Shown: positions 45,480 through 57,489, counted from the first letter of the stretch. The stretch: DNA of 64,000 nucleotides from Lycorma delicatula (GCF_047948215.1 NC_134464.1:36837520-36901519); one strand, 5' to 3'. The notes: a model not told the origin generated them from the letters alone. Made by a program: numbers and translations.

Positions 45480-46110
45480 GTAACTCTACAGCTATGCTGT
45501 AAGAAGGAAAGTATAGTAATTAGTGAAAAAATTGTGTATGGATTTATTTTGCATTTCTCGACGTTTCATTACTCAAGGACCCCAAAAGAAAAATATTATG
45601 GGATAATGTTCGTACACGTATACGTGCATTTACCGATTTGGATGAAATTTGGCAAGAGAATCATGAACAAGAGGAGATTTGTTTGTAAAAGTTTGGGGTC
45701 AATATCTCATGGGAAGGGGTAGATAGTTTTTTTTGGGTCATTTTTATCAAACTTTTGCAAACATATCCCTACTTTATATCCCTTATTATTCGTATATGCT
45801 TGTTTTACTATTTAAAAAAAATTTGCTCCCGGATCTTCCCTTCCCCAAAAATGGAAAAAAGGTTTTTTATTTATTGCATATTTTTTAACTGATTTTTTAT
45901 GTCTTCCTAAACATAGTAGTGTAAGTTGCACAAAAAAAAAATATATGTATTTTGTAGGCAATATTGGAGTTGAGGTACTAGATTAAATTTTTTTTAAATA
46001 TCGAGTTTTTGAATTTTTTAAAGTTATTCATGTATCATTATTTTTTTAATATATAAAAATAATTTAACTAATGCTAGGAAAGTATAACACCTTTGATATC
46101 AGATTTTTTT
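45480..46110 (+). repeat. dispersed non-coding repeat B, copy 3
   Basis: CTACAGCTATGCTGTAAG, GATGAAATTTGGC, GTTTGGGGTCAATATCTC, GGGGTAGATAG, TTTTGCAAACATATCCC, CTTCCTAAACATAGTAGT, GCAATATTGGAGTTGAGG: the same order as the copy at 24.2 kb. Abuts repeat A copy 5. Confidence 0.65.
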
Positions 46111-46192
46111 AATAAACTTTCATTTTCCAGAATTTGTATGAATTACTGTACATTCAGATGAGTAACATAATCTTTCCAATAAAAATCTGATC

Positions 46193-46575
46193 TGGACACC
46201 AATTGACTTCCTTGTACGCCTATTAAATTACATATACACATTTTTAAAAGTACATAAAATTTTATTTTACTAATAAAGTCTGATTTTTTTGGATTTTTTT
46301 TATTGTTATTATTGAATAATTATTTATTGTACAATTTGTTTACGATCAGAGATTAATATTTACTAATAAATCAATATATTTAAATTAAAAAAAAAGATTG
46401 TCGGATTTGAACCGATGTGCCTTCCCTTTGTAAGATACAAATATTTTATTAATTAAAATTTTATTTGGCTACAACTCTGGAACCGATGAAAATAAGTAAG
46501 ACTTATGATATATCGTTGAAAAGCTCACAATGAAGGCTTGTAATTGCACTTAAGAAAAAGTCCAATTATTAATTT
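46193..46575 (-). repeat. repeat A, copy 5 (partial)
   Basis: CTGGACACCAATTGACTTCC start, TTGTACGCCTATTAAATTAC, ACCGATGTGCCTTCCC, GACTTATGATATATCGTTG. Breaks off after the AAGAAAAAGTCCAA point. Confidence 0.7.
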
Positions 46576-46639
46576 TATTTTATTTTATTTACACGACTGC
46601 CCAAATAGGAGTATAAGATATTAGGTTGTATGTATGTAC

Positions 46640-46960
46640 GAATACGTTTGTTCCACTGTGGCAGCTCAACGGTAGAACCGATTGAGATGTATGAGATACG
46701 AGGTTTACGAATCGTTCAGGAAGAAGCGATTTGAAATACTAATTGGAATAAATAATTAAAATATTTAGAAAATAAATATTGGCTTATATAAAGAGCTACT
46801 TTTACTACAAATAAATGTAGCACATTATTATGTAGCATTGTAGAATATATATTATATTTAAATTATGTGTGTTCCACCGTAGTAGCTCAACGGCTGAACC
46901 CCGCGTTGGAATTCTTACGTTACCGGGTGTATCGTATAGGCTTTATAAAAATTATATATA
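46640..46960 (+). repeat. pair of related repeat pieces (G)
   Basis: TGTTCCACTGTGGCAGCTCA and GTTCCACCGTAGTAGCTCAA (46650 and 46870), each followed by ACGG, a GAACC motif and a TACG-rich stretch. They look like two copies of one unit about 215 bp apart. Confidence 0.45.
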
Positions 46961-46964
46961 TATA

Positions 46965-48530
46965 TTTGAATAAATTTAAAAGATTAGAAAAAAAATTATA
47001 CTATGTTAAGAATCTTCTGAAATACTTTTTTAAAATAATAATTTACATTAATATATTTTAATTGTTAAAATATGCCTAGTGATATTTAGAATAAAATAAA
47101 TAAAAAACAATTCATAAATTTTATATTGTTAATGCAGTACCTTAGTAACATAAATTTGGTTTAAAAATTCAGTCTACGATGGAGCGGGTTTGTGTGAGGT
47201 AGGGTGGGCGGGAAGGCCCTACCTCAAATAAATAAAAATAAAAAATAAAAATATTCATAGTAGAGAGTTTTTAAGTTTTATTGAATCTAAATATTATTAA
47301 AACACAAAAAAATACTTTTAGAAGAAGACGTTTATGATCAATTCTGAAAATTATTTGCATTAATTTTTTAAACCATTGTGAATTTCTTCCATTTCATTAC
47401 AGTAACATAAATTTCAGCTCTACAAAAAGGAAAAACAAATAAGAATACATCGATTATAATAGTTTAGCTCTATGTAGTTTTTAAAATTAATAATAAAATT
47501 AAGTACTTGTATATCTGTAACCATCATCTTTCAAATCATCGTAAATATTAAGTTTTTTTCTATACTTCTAAAGAAGAAAGTAACTGATCAATTCTCCACA
47601 CCTCTTAACCGCAGGCAATATTTATCTAATGCTGCTCATTCTTTATATATAACAAACGCTAACAATACAACCAAATGGAGGAATTTATATCATTTGGAAC
47701 AGTATTTATAAATGACAATTTTTAAAAAAATAGGTGAAAATAATTAAGAATAACTGAATTAATTTCAGTTATTCTTCTCTGAATTAAACTCAATTAATTT
47801 CAGTTTTTTCCAAAATGATAGAAGCCTAGTACAGGAAAAGAAAGTACTAGCAAACCACAAAGAAGGACTTTTAATACTTATTTGGATTTGTGTAGAAATA
47901 ATATATGGATTTTTTTTCAAGGATACTGTGTTATTCATGTTGTAATATTAACAGTGAAGACTTGCTGCATTATTGCTGCCGTCGAAACGCATTTATTTGA
48001 CACCGATACAGTATTAATTCTATCTACTATCTGTTAATTGTTAGCCAATATAAGTAGTCCATTATTAATTCCTAGCAAGTCTTGATTAATTTTCTTACTG
48101 TCCATAGAATATCTTTATTGCCATCAACATTTATTACGGTATTATCAATAAAACTGTCTTCACTACTTACTTCTGTTAGTGGTAAATATTTTCCAATCAT
48201 TTTCTATTTCACATATCAGTTTCCAATTTGAAAGGATTCATGCATTTAAACTTCTCTCACAGAAGTTGTACTCCATCATGACATTTCATTAGGGACCAGA
48301 TCTTCAGTCAGATTCAGTTCAGGATCTTAGAACTGAATGACTCTTAAGGTTCATTAAATTATGTGCGAGAGTCGTTGAAAAATTAGAGCCTTGGTGTTTG
48401 AGTCATCCTTGACTCGCTCATTGATGTCACGTAAAAACAAAAAAAATATTGATAGATCGGGACTGTAAAGTGTATAGAGCAACACTTACCGACCAGACTT
48501 TTGAATAATTTCTTTTGAATGGAAGCTTTT
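46965..48530. other. unassigned AT-rich stretch
   Basis: Contains one strong hairpin at 47195-47226. A moderately coding-like patch on the minus strand near 48150-48230 has no recognisable domain. Confidence 0.45.
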
Positions 48531-48536
48531 ATCAAT

Positions 48537-48787
48537 TATTTTAGATTTTGGGCTTTTTTGGTCCAGTCGATTGCAGTCAAAAGAATAGGTGCACAACTAG
48601 ATGTTACACCAGTCCTACGTTCAGATTTCAACATTCTACGGCTAATCGTTTTTGAGTTACGTCACGCCGAAAACTAGTTAAAATGGATTCAAGTATGGTA
48701 AAAATCGATATTTCCGTTGAAATCTGAAAACTGAAATTTTTCGCGATTACAATACTTCCTAGTACGAAGTACAAGGAAGTAAAAAGC
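48537..48787 (-). repeat. repeat A, copy 6 (half length)
   Basis: TTGGTCCAGTCGATTGCAGT, AGGTGCACAACTAGATG, TCAACATTCTACGGCTAATC, CACGCCGAAAACTAGTTAAA, TTTTTCGCGATTACAATAC, and the palindromic end CCTAGTACGAAGTACAAGG. Confidence 0.75.
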
Positions 48788-48837
48788 ATGGTACGTTAAT
48801 TTTTTTGCTGTATGTTGTCACATTTTCATTTTGAATG

Positions 48838-49160
48838 AAGCACACGAACGATTCATTCGTTCGAACTATTTATACTTCTCGAATGATTTATCTAAAATTA
48901 TATTTGTGTTTTGGGGATAAAAAAGGATAAGATTGGGGTTAGAGCTGTGTAAAAAAAAATCACAACTCAAGAAACAGCTAAAAATATTCAGGATTTTGAA
49001 ACTTTTCATTAAAAAAGTTATTGTGTACGTCAAATTCATGAACGTTATTTAGTTATAATTGGCAAATACATTTAAAAAGATCATGTGTAATGAAGCAAAA
49101 ACCGTGTAACACTTTCGCGGTGAGCCCCAGGCATGCCTTTTTTCTAGTTAGTATCAAAAT
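48838..49160 (+). repeat. dispersed repeat H, copy 2
   Basis: Parallel to 12295-12610 over its whole length, same orientation. Here the segment GCGGTGAGCCCCAGGCATG near 49120 interrupts the phrase that reads GCCGCCTTTTTTCTAG in copy 1. Confidence 0.7.
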
Positions 49161-49164
49161 TAAA

Positions 49165-51350
49165 CTAATATGAGATAAAGAAATTTCTAATAAAATTTTT
49201 AAATGAACTTCTTACCATACCTTGCATAAATTTATCGTTTAAATATACGCGAAACATATCAAAATAATTAAATTTTAATGATCTGCATAATAAGTAGTGA
49301 ATTCAAAATTATAGTAAAAGCGAAGTGATAAAGAATAGAGATCTACGGAATGAAGTATAATCGGTAAATGTAGAAAATGAAGTAGATAGGTAGAGTCGGG
49401 AATGGAGAGGTTTTAAATAAATTGAAAAAATTGTATTTTCCTTCTTGTTTTGTTGTACCTGATAAGTTCCATCATGGTATGACGTTTACACAATGCTCTT
49501 CATTCAGTTAAAAGAAAATTGGCCGTCGTGTATACCTATCTATAACCAAAAGGGGAATAGATATCTTAAGTGACAGCTCTACGTAAGTTCTGTTCATAAC
49601 GATGATAGTCGTCTTTCATTCTTAGAAAATCTTTTATCTGTGTAATGAACAACGATTTCGCTGGTTATTGATGGTACTATCAACGTGCTACCAGTTAAAT
49701 ACCAAAATTTCATTGTCCTAAAATATAAAAAGTAGGAAAATCCAGAAGGTGATTCAACAACGAATCAATTATCCTTTTTGAAAATTACTATTTATGTATC
49801 TTTCTAATTAATTATACTGTTATCCAAGAAACCAAATTATTCGTTACAAACAATGCAATCCACCAGCTCAGAATATTACAAATCTGGATAAAACAGTCCA
49901 CAGTGATAACGTTATAAATTTTTTTTACTTATGTCACCTTATTTATTTTATCAAAAATGAAAAACATAACTTTAATTTTTTAAATCAATTAAAAAGATTA
50001 TAATATTAAAAATACCAATTTAACCTAAGGTACTTTATCTTAATAAATCAAAAAATTTAGTTACAAATAACCTTAATTCAAAATATTTTGTAAAGAAACA
50101 CATGTATTATATTACATCTTTAGCTTTAATTTTGAGAATCTATTTTAAATTAAAAATCGATAAAATATACGTCAAACATAAACAATTTTAGGAAGGAAAC
50201 GTATCCAAGGGTGTAAAAAAATTAGATATCTAAGAAAAATGGACAAAGTTTTATTTATTTTTTAATAATATATAACAAAAAATGATATTTTTAAAAGATA
50301 TTATTAAAAATTTTTGCTTCGTCTATTAGAAAAATTTTAATTTAATTAAACTAGTAATATATGAGAAATACATTATTGTAAAATATTTCATGATTCTATA
50401 TATGAAAGTGGAAAATGTTATTTTATTTACTTAATATTACTTTATTTATACAGTTTAAAAAAGTTTGTTTTCCTGATAAGTGAAGTCATAGAGCAAAAAA
50501 AGTGTCGTGATTTTTCTCTTTTTTACTTTACGGGTAAATATAAAAAGTACGTGTTCAATACCTCTTATCAGGACGCTAGCACGTTTCGAATTAGGGGTGC
50601 TTTCAGATACGGATTTTATTAGTTTGCTTCAGGCCGTCTACCAAATATTTGCGAACATTTTAAAAGTTTGATTTTTTTAGTAAACTGAAAAGCCCTTCGT
50701 TTATTTTTTTTATTTTTCAATTCTTTATCTCATGCAAATGTGCGCGCAAATGTACATGTTTATATCTATGGCAATGAGTTAATTTTATGTGTGTGTGTGT
50801 TTGGATGCGCGTGCGCCGTCGTAATTTTTTCTGAAGTATATAACTTCAAAGATTGTAAATTGTTTTTTAGTAATTATTTGTGGGGGTCTTACTTCAACAA
50901 TTATCGGTATTCACAACTTTACAAATAAAATAAAATGTTTAGATAAAATATGTCTTCCCAAAGCCAAATTTTTAATGAAATCAGAAAGATATTGAGGTTG
51001 TTTAAATACTACTTTAACTCCAGCAAAGTTCCATTTTTTGGCGTTGTAACGGTTTCATATTTTAATCACGTTACTTATTAGAAAGTGAAGTTGAGATATC
51101 CAATTTCAGCATGATAATCAAAAGCAGATTCGAGATATAACATATTTCACAAAGATTGAATTCGACTTTGAGCCGAGCGGATACATTGCTCTTTAAGTCT
51201 TTCCGAACTCTCTGGTACAGATTCACGTTGTCTACGATCATAAATTCTAGTTGCTCTAAAAGTGTTTATTTTTATCTGTTACTCACCTATGCGTTATGAA
51301 AATATTAATACCAAACTAATAATCGAATCTATGTGATGTCTGATTGCGGA
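49165..51350. other. unassigned AT-rich stretch of 2.2 kb
   Basis: A GT tract lies at 50789-50801. No coding frame above 62 codons and no known repeat words. Confidence 0.5.
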
Positions 51351-51359
51351 CCCTCGTGT

Positions 51360-51605
51360 TCGTGGGTAACTAAAAGACCGTAGTCCCGGTTGGGTCTCTC
51401 TCTCACGGGTGGGACTTGGTTTGAGGTCTGGCAAAGAAAAGACCGAGTCCCAAACGGGTTAGCGACTCTCGTGGGGCACGAATTTGTCGGATCCCGCGGG
51501 GTCTCAAAGGGTTTGAGGCGAGGAGTCCTCTGAGGTTGTGCAATGTATTTGACGCTGGTCCAACCTCAGTGGTAAGGGAAAAAAATTCGCCACAGGCCTT
51601 CATGG
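51360..51605 (+). mobile_element. GC-rich block related to R1-like LINE 3' region
   Basis: GACCGTAGTCCCGG, GACCGAGTCCC, GGTTTGAGGCGAGG and TTGTGCAATGTATTTGACGC parallel GACCGAGTCCCGG, GGTTTGAGGCGGGC and GTGTAATACTTAACTGC at 29.1-29.35 kb, same orientation. Confidence 0.5.
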
Positions 51606-51738
51606 CGGCCTGATTTTATAAATATACATTTTATAAATAGCAAAACTAAAAATTCCTAAGAAGGGAATGCAATGGATTGCTCCAATTACAGAACAATCTG
51701 TTATCTCACAATTCAAAGGTAATGCTAAACATTAAGAT

Positions 51739-51872
51739 GCCAGCCTCCGGGTAGCGTCTCATCCGGAGGTTCCGGGTTTGAATCCCGGTCAGGCACGGCA
51801 TTTTCACACGGGCTACAAATCATTCATCTCATCCTCTGAATCAATACCTAACGGTAGTCTCGGAGGTTATAA
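51739..51872 (+). mobile_element. SINE family S2 with internal head deletion
   Basis: The head lacks about 25 bp between the A-box region and the CATCCGGAGG arm. B box GGTTTGAATCCCGG, body and tail CATCCTCTGAATCAATACC are present. Confidence 0.8.
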
Positions 51873-51891
51873 AATAAGGTCGCCACAGATT

Positions 51892-52196
51892 ATCCCACCG
51901 GGTTGGTCTAGTGGTGAACGCGTCTTCGCAAATCAGCTGATTTCGAAGTTGAGAGTTCCAGTGTTCAAATCCTAGAAAAGGTAGTTTCTTTTATACGGAT
52001 TTGAATACTAGATCGTGGATACAAGTGTTCTTTGGTAGGTGAGTTTCAATTAACAACACATTTCAGAAATGGTCGACCTGAGATTGTACAAGACTACACT
52101 TCACTTACACTCTTACATATCACCTCATTCATTCTCTGAAGTAATACCTGAACGGTAATTCCCGGAGGCTAAACAGGAAAAAAGAAAAAAAAGTTT
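51892..52196 (+). mobile_element. SINE family S1, full length with target duplication
   Basis: Complete S1 with GGGTTGGTCTAGTGGTGAAC head and GGAGGCTAAACAGG tail. Flanked by GCCACAGATT (51882-51891) and GCCACAAATT (52197-52206), a 10-bp duplication with one change. Confidence 0.9.
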
Positions 52197-52206
52197 GCCA
52201 CAAATT

Positions 52207-52302
52207 GCCGGCCTCGGTGGCATGAGTGATAGCGTCTCGACCTTTCATCTGGAGGTCTCGGGTTCGAATCCCGATCAGGCATGGCATTTTCACAGATTAG
52301 AC
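52207..52302 (+). mobile_element. SINE family S2, 3'-truncated
   Basis: GCCGGCCTCGGTGGCATGAG head, TTTCATCTGGAGG arm, B box GGTTCGAATCCCG, GGCATTTTCACA, then similarity stops. It begins immediately after the S1 target duplication. Confidence 0.8.
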
Positions 52303-52304
52303 AG

Positions 52305-53265
52305 TGACGTTAAATATAGTAAAATACATTATAATCTGAAGAATTCGAAATCAATATAGGAGTTTAGTATTCCTGAAACCATCATAACTGGAAACTTGAA
52401 GAAGGATTATAATAGACCAAAAAATATTATAATTGAGATGAGTGATTTCGAATTCTATTTTAAACTGCGAGTATCTTACCTGATGTAAAACTATTTGGGA
52501 GAATAATGTTTGTAGTTAAATGTTAAAAAAATCGTTTATTATAAGATCGATTGTAGAGTCCACAAATATAATGAGCAAAGAATTTATGTTCACTCAGCTA
52601 AAATATACAAGTAAAATAACTAACCAGTCATTACATAAGTATATTTTAATTAATTTGCAGTATGAATTGTTTAATTTTTTTAATTTTAATTTTAACTATG
52701 AATTCTTTTTATTTTTTAGCCTAAATAATTTAAAGTTTCAGGCTTAAAATTTTACGGACAGTAAATTTAAGGAAATTGTAATCTTTTCACTACACGTTTA
52801 GCTTAATGAAACACATTTTTAAAAAACGGGAAAGAGCACATATCTCAACCCACTCTATCTATTTATTCTACTTTTTTAATAAAAAGTTTAAACGTAATGC
52901 AATATGAATAGTTTGAGGGAGAGAGTAAAACGAGCTTAGTATTTAAATTTCATTTAAATAAAAAAAATTGTTCTTATGTTCAGCACCACATTTATAAAAA
53001 TAATATATACAAAATAGAAAAAAATTTTTTTTTTCTTCTAATCTTAAATTTTAATTAAAATAATTTCGATTTTCTATTTAATTTGTAAAATTTAAATTCT
53101 TTCCTATTTTCTTATTCATTATCTCCCCATTAGTTAATTATATAAATAAATACATTATCCTTTTTTTAAATTATTTAGCTTCTGTAAATTTAACGATTAT
53201 TAAACCTCATTCATATCAATCGATTAAGCAAAATCACATTTTCTCAGTTTTACTGAAGCCCTCAT
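52305..53265. other. unassigned AT-rich stretch
   Basis: No feature recognised. The 75-codon frame at 52520-52747 is K/N/F-rich, as expected from AT bias. Confidence 0.5.
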
Positions 53266-53630
53266 GGTGATCTTTTAAACTATACATCAAAAGTGGCACG
53301 TATTTTCATTGGTTCCAAACTTAAAGCCAAATGAAATTTTATCAATGAAATATTTGGATCTTGCAAGACGGAATGCACATCGGATCAAATCAGACATCAT
53401 CACCTTTTTTTTATTAACTTATTAATTAATAAAATTTATTAACCTCTGATTGTAAAAAAAAATTTTTGATAAATAATTCAAAAACAATAAAAAAAAAATA
53501 TGAAAAAGTATCAGAAGTTATTAATGAAATAAAATGTTTTGTACTTTTAAAAATGTGTATATGTAATTTAATAGGCGTACAAGGAAATCATGTGGTGTAC
53601 ATATCAGATATTTAAATTTTTGACACTTAT
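53266..53630 (+). repeat. repeat A, copy 7 (3' half)
   Basis: AAAAGTGGCACGTATTTTCA, AAATATTTGGATCTTGCAAG, GCACATCGGATCAAATCAG, GTAATTTAATAGGCGTACAA, GGAAATCATGTGGTGTACAT. Confidence 0.75.
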
Positions 53631-53634
53631 CAAC

Positions 53635-54650
53635 TCATACGGTAAATACAAATTTGCGTATCTTCCAGAGGTAACATCCATTATTCACTAGCCTTTCAGG
53701 TATTGTTATTCCCTTGTCACTTGCTACGAGTTATAGTGCACATTTGTTCCACATTCTTAATACTAAACGCTGCTGAGGGTCCTGTTTTCGTATATTAAAA
53801 TTGGAACCTCTCAACATCGGGGAGTATTTGCTGGTTTTGAAATTTTCCACTCCAATTCACAACCTATTCAGAGTTTTTCAGGCGGGATATACAACCAGGT
53901 GCTCAAGCGCCAACTTCTGCCTTAACGTAATAAGATAAGGGTTAATCTTACCATTCTATTTTTTGTCATTTGGTTTCAAATTTTAATTCAATTGTATTTT
54001 TCTAGCCATGAAGCTAGTTTAAACTATTTATTTCGTATCTGTTTTTTTTATATTTTAACATCCATTTACCTCCTGATGTGTGGTGATACTTTACGCTGCA
54101 AGTGGGTTCATATATTGTAGTGGTGTGGTCTTGCATAAGGTAAATCGAATCTAAGGCTAACAAAATTATTTAATTAAATGTCCCACCCAACAAATTATAA
54201 TAATGCTATTACATTAATGCCGACTACGTATTAATAACATAATTAACATATATATTCGAATATATGTCAGCGAAATATTACGTACTGTTTTTATATTATA
54301 CATTAAATAGCTCCGCATAATTTTTTATAATTTATTATTTACAATTATTTTTATATTCTGGTTATTAATATATCCGCCTGAAACAATGGAAATCATTTAT
54401 ATGTATAAATCGGTAGGAAATCTGTCTTAAAACTTCAAAGTATTTCCCGTATTATTTTACTTAGTGCTTACGAAACTCGCAAATGTATTCATGTGAACTT
54501 TAATAACCTACAGTAAAAGCATATTTAATACAGAAAATAAAGATATATTAATAGAAAACAAAATGAAGAGCATTCCTAACCCAATTTGTGCTCAATCTTT
54601 GTAATATATAGTAAATAAAAGTAATAAGTATAATATTTTGTTAATTGAAA
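53635..54650. other. unassigned stretch
   Basis: Less AT-rich at 53690-53950. No protein, RNA or repeat likeness recognised. Confidence 0.45.
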
Positions 54651-54654
54651 TGGA

Positions 54655-54790
54655 GGATCTACTTACGGACACTAGTTACAATCGTGTCGGACTCGCAACA
54701 GCTACCGCTAAGTATTTCATTGAGCATATGTGTGGCGTGCATCCTAATAAACCTCCACTCCGACATCCTGATACAGGATACATCCGTATG
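54655..54790 (-). mobile_element. R1-like LINE 3'-terminal fragment
   Basis: CGTGTCGGACTCGCAACAG, CCGCTAAGTA, TTGAGCATATGTGTGGCG, AACCTCC parallel GCGTGTCGGACTCGCTAACA, CCGCTAGATG, TTGAGATGTGTGTCTGCG and AAACCTC at 5000-5090. A third copy of the same 3' end. Confidence 0.55.
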
Positions 54791-54842
54791 GCATTACTTC
54801 AGGAAGGAGCGACTTAATCTTCTGTTATTATAGCTAGGTGCC

Positions 54843-54888
54843 GTTGCCATGTCCAGAATAATCGGTAGATGGTCCTGGACATGGCAAC
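54843..54888. repeat. 14-bp perfect stem at a repeat junction
   Basis: GTTGCCATGTCCAG (54843-54856) and CTGGACATGGCAAC (54875-54888), 18-base loop, between the R1-like 3' fragment and repeat A copy 8. Confidence 0.8.
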
Positions 54889-55280
54889 AAAAATAAGTAC
54901 CAACTTATGACATATCGTTGAAAAGTACTCAATAAGAGTTTGTTACTGCAGGCAAGAAAAAGTCAAAAACCAAATTGTTTTGAATTTTGGGCTTTTTGAC
55001 ACTTTTGGTTCAGTCTATTGCAATCAAAAGGGGAGGTCCACAACTAGATACAAAACTAGTTTTACAAAACTAGATACAAAACTACTTTTGTAACTAGTTA
55101 CAAAAATCCTAAATCCAAAATTTCATCATCCTAATTTTTGAGTCATGCGAGATACATACGTACCTACGTACGTACAGACGTCCCGCCGAAACTAGTCAAA
55201 ATGGATATTTCCGTTGAAATCTGAAAACCGAAATTTTTCGCGATCAAAATATTTCCTTTACTTCGTACAAGAAAGTAAAA
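54889..55280 (-). repeat. repeat A, copy 8 (5' half)
   Basis: ACTTATGACATATCGTTG, TTGGTTCAGTCTATTGCAAT, CACAACTAGATAC, then a local triplication of ACTAGTTACAAAA-like words (55040-55105), GCCGAAACTAGTCAAAATGG, TTTTTCGCGATCAAAAT and the CTTCGTACAAGAAAGT end. Confidence 0.75.
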
Positions 55281-55284
55281 ACTT

Positions 55285-56460
55285 GAATTTCAATTTACTC
55301 AGTATAATTTCTTTAATTAGTATTGTGACTGTGATTCGTAAAAATTTTGTTTGCAAATTATGAAAAGTAAAATTTTTTATTATAATTATTATTATTATTT
55401 TTTTTTGATACGTTTTCATTGTTGTAGAAACATTGTTGTGGAAAAAGTTAGAAATTCTTTAAATTTAACGAAAGAAAATAAAATTTATATATATATATGC
55501 GATTTTATTCGTACGATATAAGTACAAAGAAATTTATTTTGTCATATTCCGATTAAATTAGGTTTGACATCAAAAAATCATAGAGAAAAACTCTTCGGCC
55601 GTAAGTAATTTCCATACGCAAGAGGAGAATGAAATACAGGAAAAAGATTTATTTCATTTTTTACGAAAGAAATAGCTCAAATCTGACAATCTATATGGAG
55701 AGGTTGTAAATGTCGTCATTGAAATACTCGTATTTCTTGAGTGAAGTAATATCAAGCAACATATGTCTCTTCACCCCTGCTTTGAATCTTTCCGTATTAT
55801 TTTACTTTCTGTCGTTATAATGTAATTTTGAGTTTTGTAATGTTTCGTTTGTGTGATAGAATCAGAGGATTTGTTTAAGGACATCATGCACAAAGATTAG
55901 AGAGGAAGTGGAGAGAAATTTTATACTATTCCGGCACGATTTAAATACATATTTGATCAAAGTAGCTTTTATATATAATGCCTTATGTTACTACGGGTGG
56001 GAGAATTATATTTTAATACTGTTATATTACCATCTTGGATTCAAATTCAAATTCAAATAATTCAGGATTTAAATTCTAGAGATTATGCGACTCAGTTAAG
56101 TGTGAATATTAACTCTCAATATTTACATAACTACAACATAAAATTTGCGTTGTAAAAAAATACTTTTTTACTATTCTTAAATTAATAATTAAGTAACTAA
56201 TTAAGAAATACATGTTTTTAGATACTGCCAACGATATATATAAATAAAACAATAACAGTATTTTATAGGTAGATTTCATAATAAAGCCCTATTGTAATCG
56301 GTACCATGATTCGACTTCCGGAAAATTTTGACATATCTCCGCGTTTCACATCACCAGACCTCAGAACCACCGTCAGCCCAACAGTTTATATATACATATA
56401 TATATAGGTGGCTTTTTTTGAAAAAATAACAATGTAGAATTCGTTTCCGACTATTCTGTA
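55285..56460. other. unassigned AT-rich stretch
   Basis: A short (TA)n at 55485-55497 and AAT/ATT tract at 55380-55400. No gene seen. Confidence 0.5.
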
Positions 56461-56465
56461 GATAA

Positions 56466-56592
56466 TGACACATCTCAGGAATGGTCGAACTGAGTCTGTA
56501 TAAGACTACTTTGCGCTCATTCATATCATCCCCATTCATCCTCTTTAGTATTATCTCAACGGTAATTACCGAAGGCTAAACAGGAAAAGAAG
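56466..56592 (+). mobile_element. SINE S1, 5'-truncated
   Basis: From ACACATCTCAGGAATGGTCG to CGAAGGCTAAACAGGAAAAG; the head and first half are missing, as expected from abortive reverse transcription. Confidence 0.8.
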
Positions 56593-56599
56593 TCCTCTA

Positions 56600-57169
56600 A
56601 ACATTGCCTAAAACGTTTTGTGGTGACCAAATTGTTGCTGGAATTTTAAGAAGATGGGGCTTGTGGTATGCTAAACATGTGGAACTTTTTTCACAAGCAA
56701 CCATTGTCGTATTGAGTAAATTTGAAGAAGGTGGAAATCTTTTTTATTCCCTACTTATCACCGGTGGAATTTACCTCCGCCTTCCGGCGTGCCAAAAGGG
56801 ATTTTTTAAATTATTATAATAAATTTGAAGAAATATTCAACACTTTTTCAGTTCTCTTCGTAACAATTATCTAAAAGGAAAACCTTCGTCAAAGTTCTGA
56901 AAAAAAATTTATATTTAATTTTTTTAAATTTTTTATTGCATTTGTTCGGAATCTTCTCTCTTAAATTCAACTTTGGAAAGTAAATTACAAATTATCACCT
57001 GTAAGACGAGAATAGTCCCATTAATTAAGTTTTAAAAGACATTCGGATGAAAATTTCTCTTAAAGGTTTTAATTACAAACATGTCAGATTTATTTCCTAC
57101 CAACAAGTATGCCTTAGTTTCATGTCCAGTAATAAATTTCGGTTGAAATGTTTTATTTTAGGTTTTTAA

Positions 57170-57170
<1 letters not shown>
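56600..57170. other. unassigned stretch with a 71-codon frame
   Basis: The plus-strand frame 56604-56819 has balanced composition ('ILRRWGLWYAKHVELF') but no domain I recognise and no splice context, so I do not call it a gene. Confidence 0.4.

Positions 57171-57172
<2 letters not shown>

Positions 57173-57217
<45 letters not shown>
57173..57217. repeat. (TA)n microsatellite
   Basis: About 22 uninterrupted TA units. Confidence 0.95.
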
Positions 57218-57221
<4 letters not shown>

Positions 57222-57356
57222 TTCTCTTTTATTTGCTGATCTGTTAGCATTTGCAATTGATACATCATAGGAGACTATTAATAAATTTGATTCATGATAA
57301 TCATGTGAAGAGAGTTCCCGACAAAATCCCTCATTAAAGCATACAAAGGTTCAACA

Positions 57357-57404
57357 GTAGGTGAATCACCTACTTATATTTAGGTGAAACACCTTAGGTG
57401 TTTC
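57357..57404. repeat. two tandem hairpins with related stems
   Basis: GTAGGTGA / TCACCTAC (one-base loop) and GAAACACCT / AGGTGTTTC (one-base loop), 11 bases apart, both built on AGGTG. Confidence 0.75.
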
Positions 57405-57489
57405 ATTTTAATTTTCCCAGGCTACTTTCTCGTAAACCAAGTGGAATACTAAAAAAATTGGCTATATCATATTACTCGGGTGGGATGGC

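Noticed and set aside
47195..47226. Hairpin TGAGGTAGGG / CCCTACCTCA as a let-7-like microRNA precursor
   Set aside because: Only the seed-like TGAGGTAG is shared; the stem is 10 bp, far shorter than a pre-miRNA, and the following bases do not match let-7.
56604..56819. 71-codon frame with balanced composition next to a SINE as an exon
   Set aside because: No domain, no convincing splice signals, and it starts at the SINE border.
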